This document shows positions 51,275 through 62,400 of a stretch of 64,000 bases of DNA, piece after piece (position 1 is the first letter of the stretch; every line of letters begins with the position of its first letter). Below the pieces are notes generated by a model. That model was not told the origin of the DNA and searched no databases. It saw only the letters and a list, made by a program, of their open reading frames with translations. The position numbers were made by a program, and so were the translations under genes. The stretch is taken from the NCBI GenBank assembly GCA_013398055.1, contig VZRS01004527.1, positions 1 to 64,000 on the forward strand. Reading direction: 5' to 3'. This DNA is from Ifrita kowaldi. Lineage: Eukaryota > Chordata > Aves > Passeriformes > Cinclosomatidae.

Positions 51275-51337
<63 letters not shown>

Positions 51338-51362
51338 GAGAAAGAGAGAAAGAGAGAAAGAG

Positions 51363-51429
<67 letters not shown>

Positions 51430-51430
51430 G
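51261..51430. repeat. (GA)n / (GAAA)n microsatellite
   Basis: GA units from 51261 pass into GAAA units at about 51275-51335, a GAGAAA-type block to about 51370, then GAAA again to about 51430. It sits at the position in copy B that corresponds to the gap and GGAAGGCA tract of copy A. Long Lys/Arg/Glu or Phe/Leu/Ser frames through it are artefacts. Confidence 0.97.
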
Positions 51431-51776
51431 AAAAGGGAGAAAAAGAGATCATCAGTTCTGGCTCCAGCATTGATCAAGCTGATGTGATGTCCAAGATCCT
51501 GTTGTGCACGTGCAGTCAGGCTTTGTGGGGTACCTGTTATATAGGTTTCCCCCACCCTGCAGCTAAGTTTCTCGCTTTCTATGCAAATTAGTTATCATGC
51601 ACCGTTCATTCCTTTCAGACCTTTCTGGGACTGGATCAGAGGGCTTCGGGGATCTTGGTGGTCCTTATCCACCCCTAGAGTCCATGCTCACTCCTCAGCC
51701 TCATTCCTGCACTTGAGTAGTACTTGTGTTTACCTGCAGGAGCCAAAACAAGGATGTTTGTCCTGGAAAAGTGCTG

Positions 51777-52560
51777 TGTGCTGGTTTGAAAGTAAAACAG
51801 CAGGAGAAAAGAGCCCCTGTCAATTACCTTAAGAGAGATTTCAGATCAGAGTTACAATTTACTAGAGCGATTACAATAAATGCAGTGGTACAGATAAAAC
51901 TGGCTTAAACCCCCGAAGTCAGAGTACAGTCTGGCACCCTGTTGGTCAGAGTGGTAGTCACAGTCCTATCTAGTCGTGTTTGCAGTCCTCTTGAGGTGAA
52001 TAGCTGCAGTCTTGTCAAAAGCAGTGGTGCTGTGGAAGTTCTGGTCCTCCTCCAGATCCATGGAGTGGTGGTGTCTCAAATCCCCAAACCCAAAGATTAT
52101 ATATGTTTAGGTTCAGGTGGGAATGCTCAGCACCACCCTCAGGGCAGGGAGCTTCCACAATGGACGATGTAACAGTGTGACTCATGGGATATTTTGGAAG
52201 TTCTTGATGATCTAAGTCATTGCAGCAGCCTATTCTGCTGGTGCCATTAAGTCCATTATGGCCCATTAGCAGAGATGATCCCCTCAGGAGGGATGTGACT
52301 GTGCTGGTTCTTCCCTGGAGGGAGTTGTCACGGCTGAGTCATTTATGAAGACAAAAAACCACTACCCTGCCTCGCAGGGTTCACCCCTTCTCCCTTGTCT
52401 CATTTAACACCCAGCTTGTAGCCTCAGGTGTCAGATGTGCACTGGGCAACTTCTGCAAATGACCCATCGTTAGCAGTTTGTCAGAAAATGACAGAAACAT
52501 GCACAGTTTGGTTACACTCACGTGGTGCTGAGCTGGCACTCTTCTCCTGTAACCAGGACA
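51777..52560 (-). mobile_element. Solo LTR of an endogenous retrovirus, 784 bp
   Basis: Begins TGTGCTGGTTTG and ends AACCAGGACA, giving matched TGT...ACA termini. It is flanked by the 5-bp direct repeat TGCTG (51772-51776 and 52561-52565). The paralogous copy A has the unoccupied sequence AAAAGTGCTGCC at 31305-31314, which defines the insertion exactly. Orientation is tentative. On the minus strand it would start TGTCCTGGTT, as many avian LTRs do, and a TATATAA box (about 52098-52106) would lie roughly mid-element with R/U5 following. No internal retroviral sequence remains, so the provirus was removed by LTR recombination. A 5-bp duplication fits class I or class III avian retroviruses. Confidence 0.85.
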
Positions 52561-52735
52561 TGCTGCTCTGCCACTGCATGGCCCCTTCTCCAGCTACATC
52601 TTGTTCTTTCTCTCGGTCTGTTATTACCAACAATACTTGGCTGTTATTAGTAACAATCCTTGGTTGGCTCCACAGCTATCTGGCTATTCGGGCTTCAGAC
52701 ATACACATCAGCCCCTAATCTTCTGGGATTCTACC

Positions 52736-55700
52736 CCTAGATTTCCAGAAATGTCTATAAACCTGGGTACAGCAACTGTTTCTTCTGTGTTTTCTTAACA
52801 ATTGTGAAATGAACAATGGCACTGCAGTATAAATAAAACCCATTCTAGCAACATTTTTAAGTCTTCATTTTGATCTGCTTGCTTCTAATACAGATTATTT
52901 CATAGCAGGTAGTAATTAATTCACCTTCAAATTCTCCCCGAAAATCAGGAGGTACTTCCTATTTCACAGTAGACAAATGCAGTGGGAGATTGAGTAAGTT
53001 CTTAGAAGTCAGTGTGCACAGCAATGAAAAAAGAAAGAATCCAGACTTCTAAAATCTTAATCCAAATCTTGAATCAGACTAACTCTTTGTTTCTGCTCAC
53101 AACAGACAACAAGTGCAATCCTCTGGCTTGTCATTGCATGGCCTTATTGACCAGCAAAAGTAAATCTCTTAAGAGATGGATGTTACAGGATCTTCACTTG
53201 AAAAGAAATGTGGACTCAGTGAAGTATTAACGAATTAGGCATCTAATCTACCTTCATAATTTTCCTACCGCTACTGGGCACTGCATTAAAAATTTGCTGG
53301 TGCTCATTTTCTCTGTCATACATAAATTTCCTGCAACTAGTAGGTGTTAAATTGATACATTCTCCTGCACACTGCCTGTCAAAGGTGGGAGCTGTACCAG
53401 TCAGTCACTCCACTAGAGAAAGCAATGCCAGCCTTGTTTACTAGGATTTGGAGGCAGCACAATCTGCAGTGGCTACGCAGTGTGTTGTGATTTGCTGGAT
53501 AAGTAGACCACTCAGCACAGCTGACAGTACAAAACCAGCCTGTGTATAACCACGCCAACTGCAGCTGCACCTTTAACTGTAGCATGCATGGACTTCACCG
53601 CTAACAGACTGCAGACTGCAACCAATTTAAGGTTTGCTGTATCAGCGATCCCTTCCAGCTAGCAAACTTGTTCACTAGAATGATTTATCAGAAATGTAAA
53701 CAAAGAGAAAGGAAACACTGTTGACAATCATCCATTTACAAATGGGAACAAATATTGCAGAACAGTTTGCTCCCGTGTTTACCCTGTGCTGAGCAGGACC
53801 ATCAAATTAATTTGAAGATTAAACGTTCTGGAAAGCTTTGCCAATCAGGCATAATCCTTAATGTAGCTGCAGGGCATGGACTAGTTTCAGTGCTCTCCAG
53901 CTCTTCTGAGAAATGCATACTTATGTTTCATGGTCTGCCTAAGTCACTTCTGACAGCAAAACACCATCTTTAAGACTCTGATTCAAAAGCTAGTGAAAGT
54001 GATTGGGAACCTCTGCATTGACCTCAATGAGTTTTGGATCACAGCCTAAATTGTTCCAATGCAGCCCAATGTGGTCTGAAGTTCCTCAAGCTGTACACTT
54101 TTCCAGAGATTTGTGTTATTCTAGGATGATAAAGTATGATAGTGAAGCTCCTAAGATATTTCTTGCTCTAGACTGATCACGTCCTCCCTGAAAAGTTGCT
54201 GTAGAGATTGACACATCATGTAAGAAAGCTCTTTGATTGCCTTCTTTATAAGAACTCCTAAAATATTCAGTTGCCTTCCAGTCACCAGCCATCTAGTGAG
54301 CACATCACAAAACTAGATCACTAAGATATATTCCCTAAAGCTGATAAATTGACGATACAAGGACTTTCTGGGAAAGGAGATCTACATGGGAAATCTATGA
54401 TTACTGCTTGATTTGTCCTCAACCATCGTAAAGGATTTTCTGTCTTGCCAACATAAAAAATCATGATGGCAAATATACTCAATTCTATACCTAAAGTAAG
54501 AACCTGTGTACCCCTCTCTTTCCAAATATTTCCAGGGAACTTCATAATTACAAGTTTCTCCTCCATAAATTGTACTTTATTTCTACTTTTCCTAATTGCT
54601 GTATTGTACAAGGCATATTGCCACATAAAAGAATTTGTCAAAATACCTTTTAGAAAAAATGTTTAGCTGTAAATCTCTCTGAAAACTTCTAGACCTTTTA
54701 CCAGAAAGCAATTAGCCTTATCGTGATATCTCTGACAGACTATGGATTCAGTGCCTCCACAGCACAAATTTTCCCTTATCTTACCACTTCAGCTTTGCTT
54801 TGTACACTGAGAAGATCCATTCACTCTAAATGGCTGTAACAAGACTCTCACTTTCTAGTAACCTCACAGCACATACTGTTTGAGGAAGTTGTGTACCAAA
54901 TAAAGTGCAGCAAGAGCAAGGAAAAGGCTGACGCAAAAAAACCTCGGTTGTAAATATTATATCATGTCCTTTCACTGAATCACCCTGTCTCATCACCCAG
55001 TGAACATCTTTCATGCCACCACTTCATAAAGCAGAAAATATTGGTGCTGTTGTCTGTCTTGAACGCTTAGCAACTTACATGTAGTTTTAGAATAATTGTA
55101 ATTATTTCTTTTAAAATATCAAGGTCTTTTAGAATATAAGTTATTGGCACATAACAGTGCTTGTAAAGAGGCTGACTTGTGGTCTAAAAGATTTCCTTGG
55201 GGACTAAACAGCAATGGCAAATAAATACAAAACCAAGCGGACATGTTAGATTGCAGATTTTTGGAACATACATCCAAAACAGTGGAAAAATGAGGAAAAG
55301 GGCAAAAGAGACATCTCTGTGCAGACTGAGGAAAAGCCAAGTGAAGTTTTGAACTGAAGGCTGGGTGAAAGATTTTTTGTGGCTGGAAGCAAGAAAATGG
55401 TCCTCTGTAATTTCATGATTGTGGCTCCAAAATGGTGAATGACATACACTTTTCACTTAAGTAAACATGGTTCCAGCATTTATTCCTCCTCCACCTCTTG
55501 GAAAAGCAATGAGGAGTGCTGAACTTAGAACTCAATTCAAAAGTAGTATGGAGAAAGAGAAACTGGTTTCCTTCTGAGTTCCACAAAAATAGGCTCCCTG
55601 TCTTCCCATTTTCCATACCTATGTTTAGCACTGACATACTTTCAACCTCTGGAAGTCTCGTTCAAACCAGATATGGACCGTCTTCAAAACTGATTTGAAT

Positions 55701-57584
55701 AGTTCACAAAGCATGAGGGGCTTTGTTTTATAGTATCTGATAAGATCATAAGCATACTTTTTGCATGTTATTTCATATATCCTCAGAAATACATACATAC
55801 TAAGATAACAGAGATACTAATGTGCTCTGCTTCTAGAAAAATCAACTCTTTAGCTGCATGGTGGAGCTATTTTTCAAGGAAGAAACAGGGAAAATTAAGT
55901 CATTAAATATTCAAGGCTAGGAAAAAAACTTAAAGGTAACATACATTTCGACAGCATCCTTTAAAGTAATTTTTGCGCTTTTCCTTGAGCTACTTCATCA
56001 GTTATTTATAAGCCATATCACAAAAATTGTAAACCATAAGAAAGAGCAATTTACAAGCAATGAAATCTGTATTAACATCTGAATAAGTGTGTCTTCCAAA
56101 ATATCAAAACAAAATAATAAGCATTGCATTCTTTTCAGACTTCCTGCTCTTCCTTCGCCTTCCCCACTACCCGCACTGATATAAGGAAAGAAATATTCCC
56201 AGAAAATTTTCATTACAAGCCTAGTTCTTCAAAGTGCTGATTGTCTTCTGATTTTTAGATTGATTCTCTGTGTTCTCCCTTACCACACAAAAGAGCACAT
56301 GTTTCTTATGCACAGAAAGAGAAAACCCATTTTCTTGTGGGGTTTTTTGGCTTTAAGGGACCTGAAATCTCTTGCACCTGCCAAAGTCAATGCAGCCCCG
56401 CAGCTGCACGCCTGTCTGCAGGATCAGATAGAAATCCATCTGCATTAAAGGAGACATGTGACAGCAGCTATGAATCCTCCACAGAACTAATCTGTGATAA
56501 CATGGACTGATTGTGTTTTGAGCTTGGAGGATGTTTCATCATCTTTAACTACTCATTTACTACTGCCCTTGTTGTCAGAAGACACAACACTGTGTTTCAA
56601 CGTGTATTGCGCCCTGCTCAGAGGTGCCGATTATTGCTGCATTTTTCTTGTATAAATGAACCAAAGTATTAGATGTTATTTTTTACAGACCTTCAGCCTT
56701 AATAAAGAAGTTTTTTGAGAAATATTTTACTGAGCCAGAATAGTTACATGCTAAAGTGAAACTTGCTTCCTTTGTCTTTCCAGTTGTTAAAAAAAAAAAG
56801 GGGGGGGAGAAAAAGAGGAAGGAACTAGTTATTTGTCTTTTAGTGAGACTGGTATTGCAAAACCCTCAACCTTGTTCGTGCTACTTGGACAGTTTTATGC
56901 CAGAAGACTGGTGCCTTGCTTTGTTGTAAGCCTGTGAATCTCATGATCAAGTACAAAGCTGACAATGTGAGTCAGAAGATAAAGCCAACTGCTTGGCTGG
57001 TTGAAGAAAGTGTTTGAAGCAGAGCGGTGCCTTGGCAGGCTGCAAGACATGTGGTGAACCCCTGCTACACAGCTAACAGAGTAACAAAAGCTGTAGGGAA
57101 TTAGGTCCCTGGTTTAGAAATACAAATTATTCAGCATCATGTCTCTGCTGAGCTACTGCTAATACCAAGTTTGCATCATAATGTTGTTTTAAGCACCAAG
57201 AAAATCCCCAAGGGATTCCCCCACCCTCATATTTTAGGAGCACAAAATACTTACATGGATTGCCCCATGCAGAGAGCATTTATTCCATTGCAGCATATGG
57301 CTATCTAGTGTGAGGACATGAGATAGAAATGGTCTTCACCTTTCTGTGAAGTAATTGCAGTGAGTAATATTTTTTCATTAGATGCTGAAGAATTGCTGTC
57401 ACCTTTCTAATTATCCAAGGCATAATTACACCTGATGAATGAAGATTTATTTTTCTGGACTTGTTCTCTGTAATTGCTAAAGGGATGCTGTAGGATGAGG
57501 AACACCTGCTGTACTGAGAGCTTTTGCTCCAACTCCGACCAACAGAGTGACACACCAGGAAAGCAAAGTACCCAGATACCCCAC
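52736..57584. other. Long non-coding stretch, no recognised gene
   Basis: 4.8 kb of AT-rich sequence with no recognised gene or interspersed repeat. An A run followed by a G run (about 56789-56807) is the only notable low-complexity tract. Open frames stay below about 110 codons. Confidence 0.55.
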
Positions 57585-59480
57585 CCTCCACCCAAGGATA
57601 CTGAGGGAACTGGTGGAAATACTCACTGAACCACTTTCCACCATAGTTCTGGCTAACCGGGGAGGTCCCTGTTGACTGGAGGTTGGCAAATGTGTCACCC
57701 ATCTACAAGAAGGGCTAGAAGGAGGATCTAGAGCCACAAAGATAATCAGAGGGCTGGAGGATGGGCTTATGAGGACAGGTTGAAAGAATGGAGGTTGTTT
57801 GGCCTGGAGAAGGCTCTGGGGGAAACCTTATTGCAGCCTTTCAGCCCGAAGGGGGCCTATACAAGAGAGCTGGAGAGGGACTTCTCACAGGAGCATGGAG
57901 TGACAGGGCAAGGGGGGATGGATTCAAACTAAAAGAAGGTTGGTTTAGATTAGAAGAAATTCTTTACTGTGAGGGTGATGAGGCACTGCAATAGGCTTAC
58001 CAGAGAAGTTGTGGATACCCCAGTTCTGGCAGTGTTTAAGGCCAGATTGGATGGGGTTCTGAGCAACCTGGTCTGGTGAAAGGTCCTTGTCCATAGCAGG
58101 AGGATTGGACTAGATGATCTTTAATGTCCCTTCCAACCCAAACCACTCTGTGATTCTATGACTCTATGATGCAGGGAATTACAGAGGTCTGTCAGCCTGA
58201 CCTCAATGCCAGGGAAGGTCATGGAGCAGCTCATCCTGAGTGCCATCACACGACACATGCGGGATAACCAGGGAACCAGGCCCAGCCAGCAGGGGTTTGT
58301 TAAAGGCAGGTCCTGCTTGACTGACCTTAACTCTTTCTGTGGCATAGCCTAGTGGATGAAGAAAAGGTTATGAATGTTTCTTCCTGAACTTTACTAATGC
58401 ATGTAAGACTGCTTCCCACAACATTCTCCTGGCAGGCTGCTCATGGTTTTGGCAGGTGCCCTATTCACTGGGTAAAAAAACCACCTGTATAGGTGGGATC
58501 AGAGATTGGTGGTGGATGAAGTTACATCCAGCTGGTGTCTGGTCACCAGTGGTGTTCCCCAGGTGTACTGGGACCAGTTCTATTTAATGTCTTCATCAAT
58601 GACCTGGATGACGAGCTTGAGTGCCCCCTCAGTCAGTTTGCAGATGACACCAGGTTGGGTGGAAGTGATGATCTGCTGGAGGGCAGGAAGGCTCTGCAGA
58701 GGGATCTGGACAGGCCAGTGGGATCTGCAGAGGGAACTGGACGCGATGGGCCAAGGCCATTGGTGTGAGGTTCAACAAGGCCCAGAGCCGGGTCCTGCCC
58801 TTGGGTCACAACAACCCCAGGCAGTGCCACAGGCTGGGGCAGAGTGGCTGCAAAGCTGCCCACAGGAAAAGGACCTGGGAGTGCTGGTGACAGCAGCTGG
58901 ACATGAGCCAGGGTGTGCCCAGGTGGCCAAGAAGGCCAATGGCATCCTGGCCTGTACCAGCAACAGTGTGGCCAGCAGGACCAGGGCAGGGATTGTCCCC
59001 CTGTACTCAGCACTGGTGAGGCCACACCTCAAATCCTGTGTTCAGTTCTGGGCTTCTCTCTCACAGAAGGACATTGAGGTGCTGGAGCTGGTGAAGGGTC
59101 TGGAGCACAAGTCTTAGGAGGAGCACCTGAGAGAGTTGTTTAGCCTGGAGAAAAGGAGGTTGATGGCGAACTTCACTGATCTCTGCAAGGAGGTTGTAGC
59201 GAGGTGAGTGTCAGTTTCTTCTCCCAAGGAACAAGCAATAGCACAAGAGGAAACAGCCTCATGTTGTAGCAGGGGAGGTTTAGATTCAATATTAGGAAAA
59301 TTTCTTCACTGAAAGGGTTACTAAGCACTAGATTAGACTGTCCAAGGAAGTCATCATCCCTTCATGTGTTTAAAAGTTGTGGATATGGTTTAGTGGTGCA
59401 CAGTTAATAGCTGAACTCAATGATCTTAAGGGTCTTTTCTGACTTCAGTTATTCTGTGAATTTATGATTCTAAGATTCTA
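57585..59480 (+). mobile_element. CR1 LINE, reverse transcriptase and 3' end, split by a nested CR1
   Basis: First part, 57585-57728: 'RILRELVEILTEPLSTIVLANRG'-like RT start in mixed frames, then CATCTACAAGAAGGGC and GGAGGATC. It resumes at 58171 with GGGAATTACAGAGGTCTGTC, 'SLTSMPGKVMEQLI', a 'GFVKGRSCLTDL' segment, then '[23 protein letters not shown]', the catalytic 'QFADDTR' box near 58632-58655, 'EKDLGVLV', 'AKKANGILACTSNSV', 'LVRPHLKSCVQFWA', and the C-terminal region to 59350. The 3' end closes with TTATGATTCTAAGATTCTA at 59480, the normal CR1 tail. Frameshifts and an early stop after 'GLEHKS' show it is inactive. It shares a one-base deletion downstream of the catalytic box with the copy at 37.5-38.5 kb. 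Confidence 0.92.
57729..58170 (+). mobile_element. CR1 LINE 3' fragment nested in an older CR1
   Basis: Starts at AGAGCCACAAAGATAATCAG, the late ORF2 region of a different CR1 subfamily. It continues through 'LVWPGEGSGGNLI'-type frames, GCCTATACAAGAGAGCTGG, GTGAGGGTGATGAGGCACTG and GTTGTGGATACCCC, and ends with GATGATCTTTAATGTCCC and TGATTCTATGACTCTATGAT. It is 5'-truncated to about 440 bp. It separates GGAGGATC of the host CR1 from its continuation GGGAATTACAG. It must therefore be younger than the host element. No clear target-site duplication is seen, which is usual for CR1. Confidence 0.9.
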
Positions 59481-62400
59481 CCTGTTAAAATACAAAAGAC
59501 AAAGCTATAACAAGGGAAAGCTGGTGTGAAACTAAAACTAAGCTCCTAGGAAAGTCAAAAGGCAAAGTTAGGTCAACACTGGAAAACATTAAACTCGTTT
59601 TTCCCTGTGTCCACTACTTTACATTGGTATATCTGTGAGATATGCCATGTTCAACAACCCATAGTGCATATAAAACTTATTTTTAATTAAGTGTGTTTCT
59701 GATAAGCGTGGAAACAACGTCTGACATCAAAAGCATCAGCCTTGAGGGTACAATGCTACAAAAAATGCATATTTGCAACTAGTGAAATTATTTCACTATC
59801 CTGTTATATCCAAGCAGTCAGCTGTTCTTAAAAGATGAATTTGCCACTTGGCTGAATATGGCAGTATGTTCTCAAAACTCATTATTTCTCATATCTGATG
59901 TGCATGAAAGCACAGCTGTATTGCAGCAATTCTTTCTGGGGAACTATTCACAAACTGCTTGAATTCATGTAGTTTTAACATGATAGCTTAGTTGCCATTA
60001 GGCAAAATATTGGCATAGGAGTGGAGTGGCAGCACTACCCTTCACAGACACCTTTGGGCTGAGCAGTTGAGCACTGCTGAAGAATTTCCAGTTCAAAGAT
60101 CTGACAGACCAGTTTTTGACAGCCTAAAATATTTGGGGGAATATCTAGTCTCAGGAATTAGAAATTGTCTGGCCTCATACTACTCTGTAACTCTAATGAA
60201 TGGTAGGGAAGGGAGGATGACCCTACAAAAATTTGGTTTAACTCACATCTGACATGAAGTCCTGCAACACAAGGCCAGAACGGTAGTTCCTGCAAGATAC
60301 ACTGTGTCCAGACTAACAAGAGCAAGTTCTTCTGTCAAGCCACAGCTGTGCCTTGTCCCTTTCATGTTCCTTTCACTTTTCTGTTTGTTTTAAATTCAGA
60401 ATTTGTGCTTCAAAGTACATCAACAGTACATACTAGTTTTCATAAGCACCCTCTTCTTCCCATGGCACTTTATGTTGCAATCCCTTCTCTCCTTTCTTCT
60501 TGCACAGCAAATCTCAGTAACAAATCAATTGGGTTAGTTGCAGGCGTAACAATAAACATCAGTGCACCTTTCAGGTACTGAAACTAAGCTAATCTAAGTA
60601 TGATAGAAAAAACAAACCCACTGATATTTCAAGCAGATGTTTAACAAGAAAGAGGAATAAGCTTATAATGTCTTCTTTGAACATGTCTTCAAATGATCTT
60701 GGTTCTCTAGCTTGTTCATACACAAGATAGTCACTTGGGAATGATGTAGCAAACTCAGCCATGATTACTGGAATTCCAGAGGGAGTCAGATGGACAGTTT
60801 CTGTTAGCAATCACTAGATAGCTTAAAGGAAAAGCAGTAGTCCCCCACCCTGCCCCAAATCATCCAGAAAACCTAGGCTTATTAGGATCTCCAAGCAAAC
60901 AGGAAGAAACTATGTGAAGCCAATATTTTAAATCATCAGTGTTCTGGAAAATATCTTCCTCTCTAACAGGAACAGATCTTCTTATTAAAATAAACTGTAT
61001 TGTTGTAAAATCAAACACTGGTCCTCCAAGCCAATGGACTCACCAGGAGTGCTAGCAGGTTGCCGCTAAGTCAACAGAAAGTTGTGCCAATTTCTTCACA
61101 GCGTCTTGGGCAGACTGGCAACTCTTGAACAGAGGCTAATATAAAATCACTATTCCAAATGTCAGAGTTGATGTATGGGCAGAAATTCTTCTGTGCTAAG
61201 TGGAGAAACCAAAGAACCTCAACTGACTGTAAAATGATCATTGATTGTAAGCTTTTAGCACAGGACAATTTAACACCAAATCCCATCTTTCATTCATGGG
61301 CTTCAAGGAGTTCAACTGAAAGATGGGGAACAACCAGTTATCACCACATGTTCATAATGTTTCAGTTAGAATCTACCAACTGGCATCACCAAGAGCCCTT
61401 CCATCTTCATATTTCAGAGAGCAAGAAGAAAGATCTTCTGAAGCCATGTTGATACAAAGAGTTATTCTCTGCTTCCATTTAAGCTGACAGCAGGACTTCC
61501 ACTCTGATTGTTGTGAGTAGGTTAAGATACTACCCAGGAAACCTCCCTGACCATAGGTGGGTGGCACTGGTGGGTGTTGAGCAGCTACTTTTCCCCACAC
61601 CAGGACTTTCCTGCATATCTTTCCATAAACCAAAAGTTCAAAACAATTCAGTGACTTACACAGTTTCCAAATATAGAACTATTTTAAAATATGACGAGTA
61701 CATCTGCCAAAAGTTCAACTCACTGATTCAAACATCATACTCACTTTCAGAATACTAGCAGTGTCAGGTAATTGTACGTCTGAAAGTTATGCATAGGTTT
61801 CACAATCAGATGTTCCCGGGCAGTTCAAAGTTTCAACTTGTTGCCTAGCTTGTTCTCTAGCTTGTTCACCAGTTCACAAGCGCGCTTGATCTCAACAACA
61901 AACCTGTTACTCTTCATACATAACCTGGGAAAAAGAGTGTTTGAACTCCTTAGACTGTAACACCTTTTTTAGAAAGAGCGTGCTCAGTATTTGAAGACTG
62001 TTAGTAAATGTAGCTTGATCGCTAGGAAACCACATTGCATTAAAATGCTAAACAACATCCCCTGGCTGCTTTTATTGTCTAATCTGCAATTTCTATTATT
62101 TAATGTCTGTGTTAGCATACCCATCAGGCACTGATCTCATCCATTGTCAGAAACAGAGAAAGGCTTAGCTTGTTCTTGGATGAGTGGTTTTCCAGAAGAA
62201 CAAAATACAGAACTTCACAAGACAGCAATCTCTCAGGAGACAGCATTTATTCTATTATCAAATGTAGTAAGTCTATGACTACTGAACCCCTTGACATGAG
62301 AAAATAGGAAAGTATCCAGTTTATGAACAAGATAGCATTCTGATAATTAAATTATATACTTAAAAACTGCATAGCCACCTTAAGAAAAAAACTGAGTAAG

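Larger units (their letters stand above)
51015..52735 (-). mobile_element. LTR-type endogenous retroviral repeat, copy B (interrupted)
   Basis: Second copy of the repeat at 30372-31461. Shared landmarks are TCCCACCCTTAA at the left edge, AGAGGGTCCAC, AATTACACACTT, GGCTCCAGCATTGATC, GCTAAGTTTCTCGCTTTC with TATGCAAAT, CTCAGCCTCATTCCTGCAC, CACTGCATGGCCCC and ATACACATCAG near the right edge. On the minus strand an AATAAA polyadenylation signal lies at 51113-51118, as expected in the R region of an LTR. A polypurine AGAAGATTAGGGG abuts the putative TG start near 52709. A GAAA microsatellite expands inside it. A 784-bp younger LTR splits it at 51777. A 25-bp local duplication (GTTATTA..AACAAT) at about 52618-52668 is absent from copy A. 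Confidence 0.55.

Noticed and set aside
51210..51555. Lys/Arg/Glu-rich and Phe/Leu/Ser-rich frames
   Set aside because: They are translations of the GAAA microsatellite in different frames, not genes.
58506..59117. 203-codon open frame, the longest free of Ns, as a possible gene
   Set aside because: It is the reverse-transcriptase part of a dead CR1 LINE, with frame changes around the FADD box.
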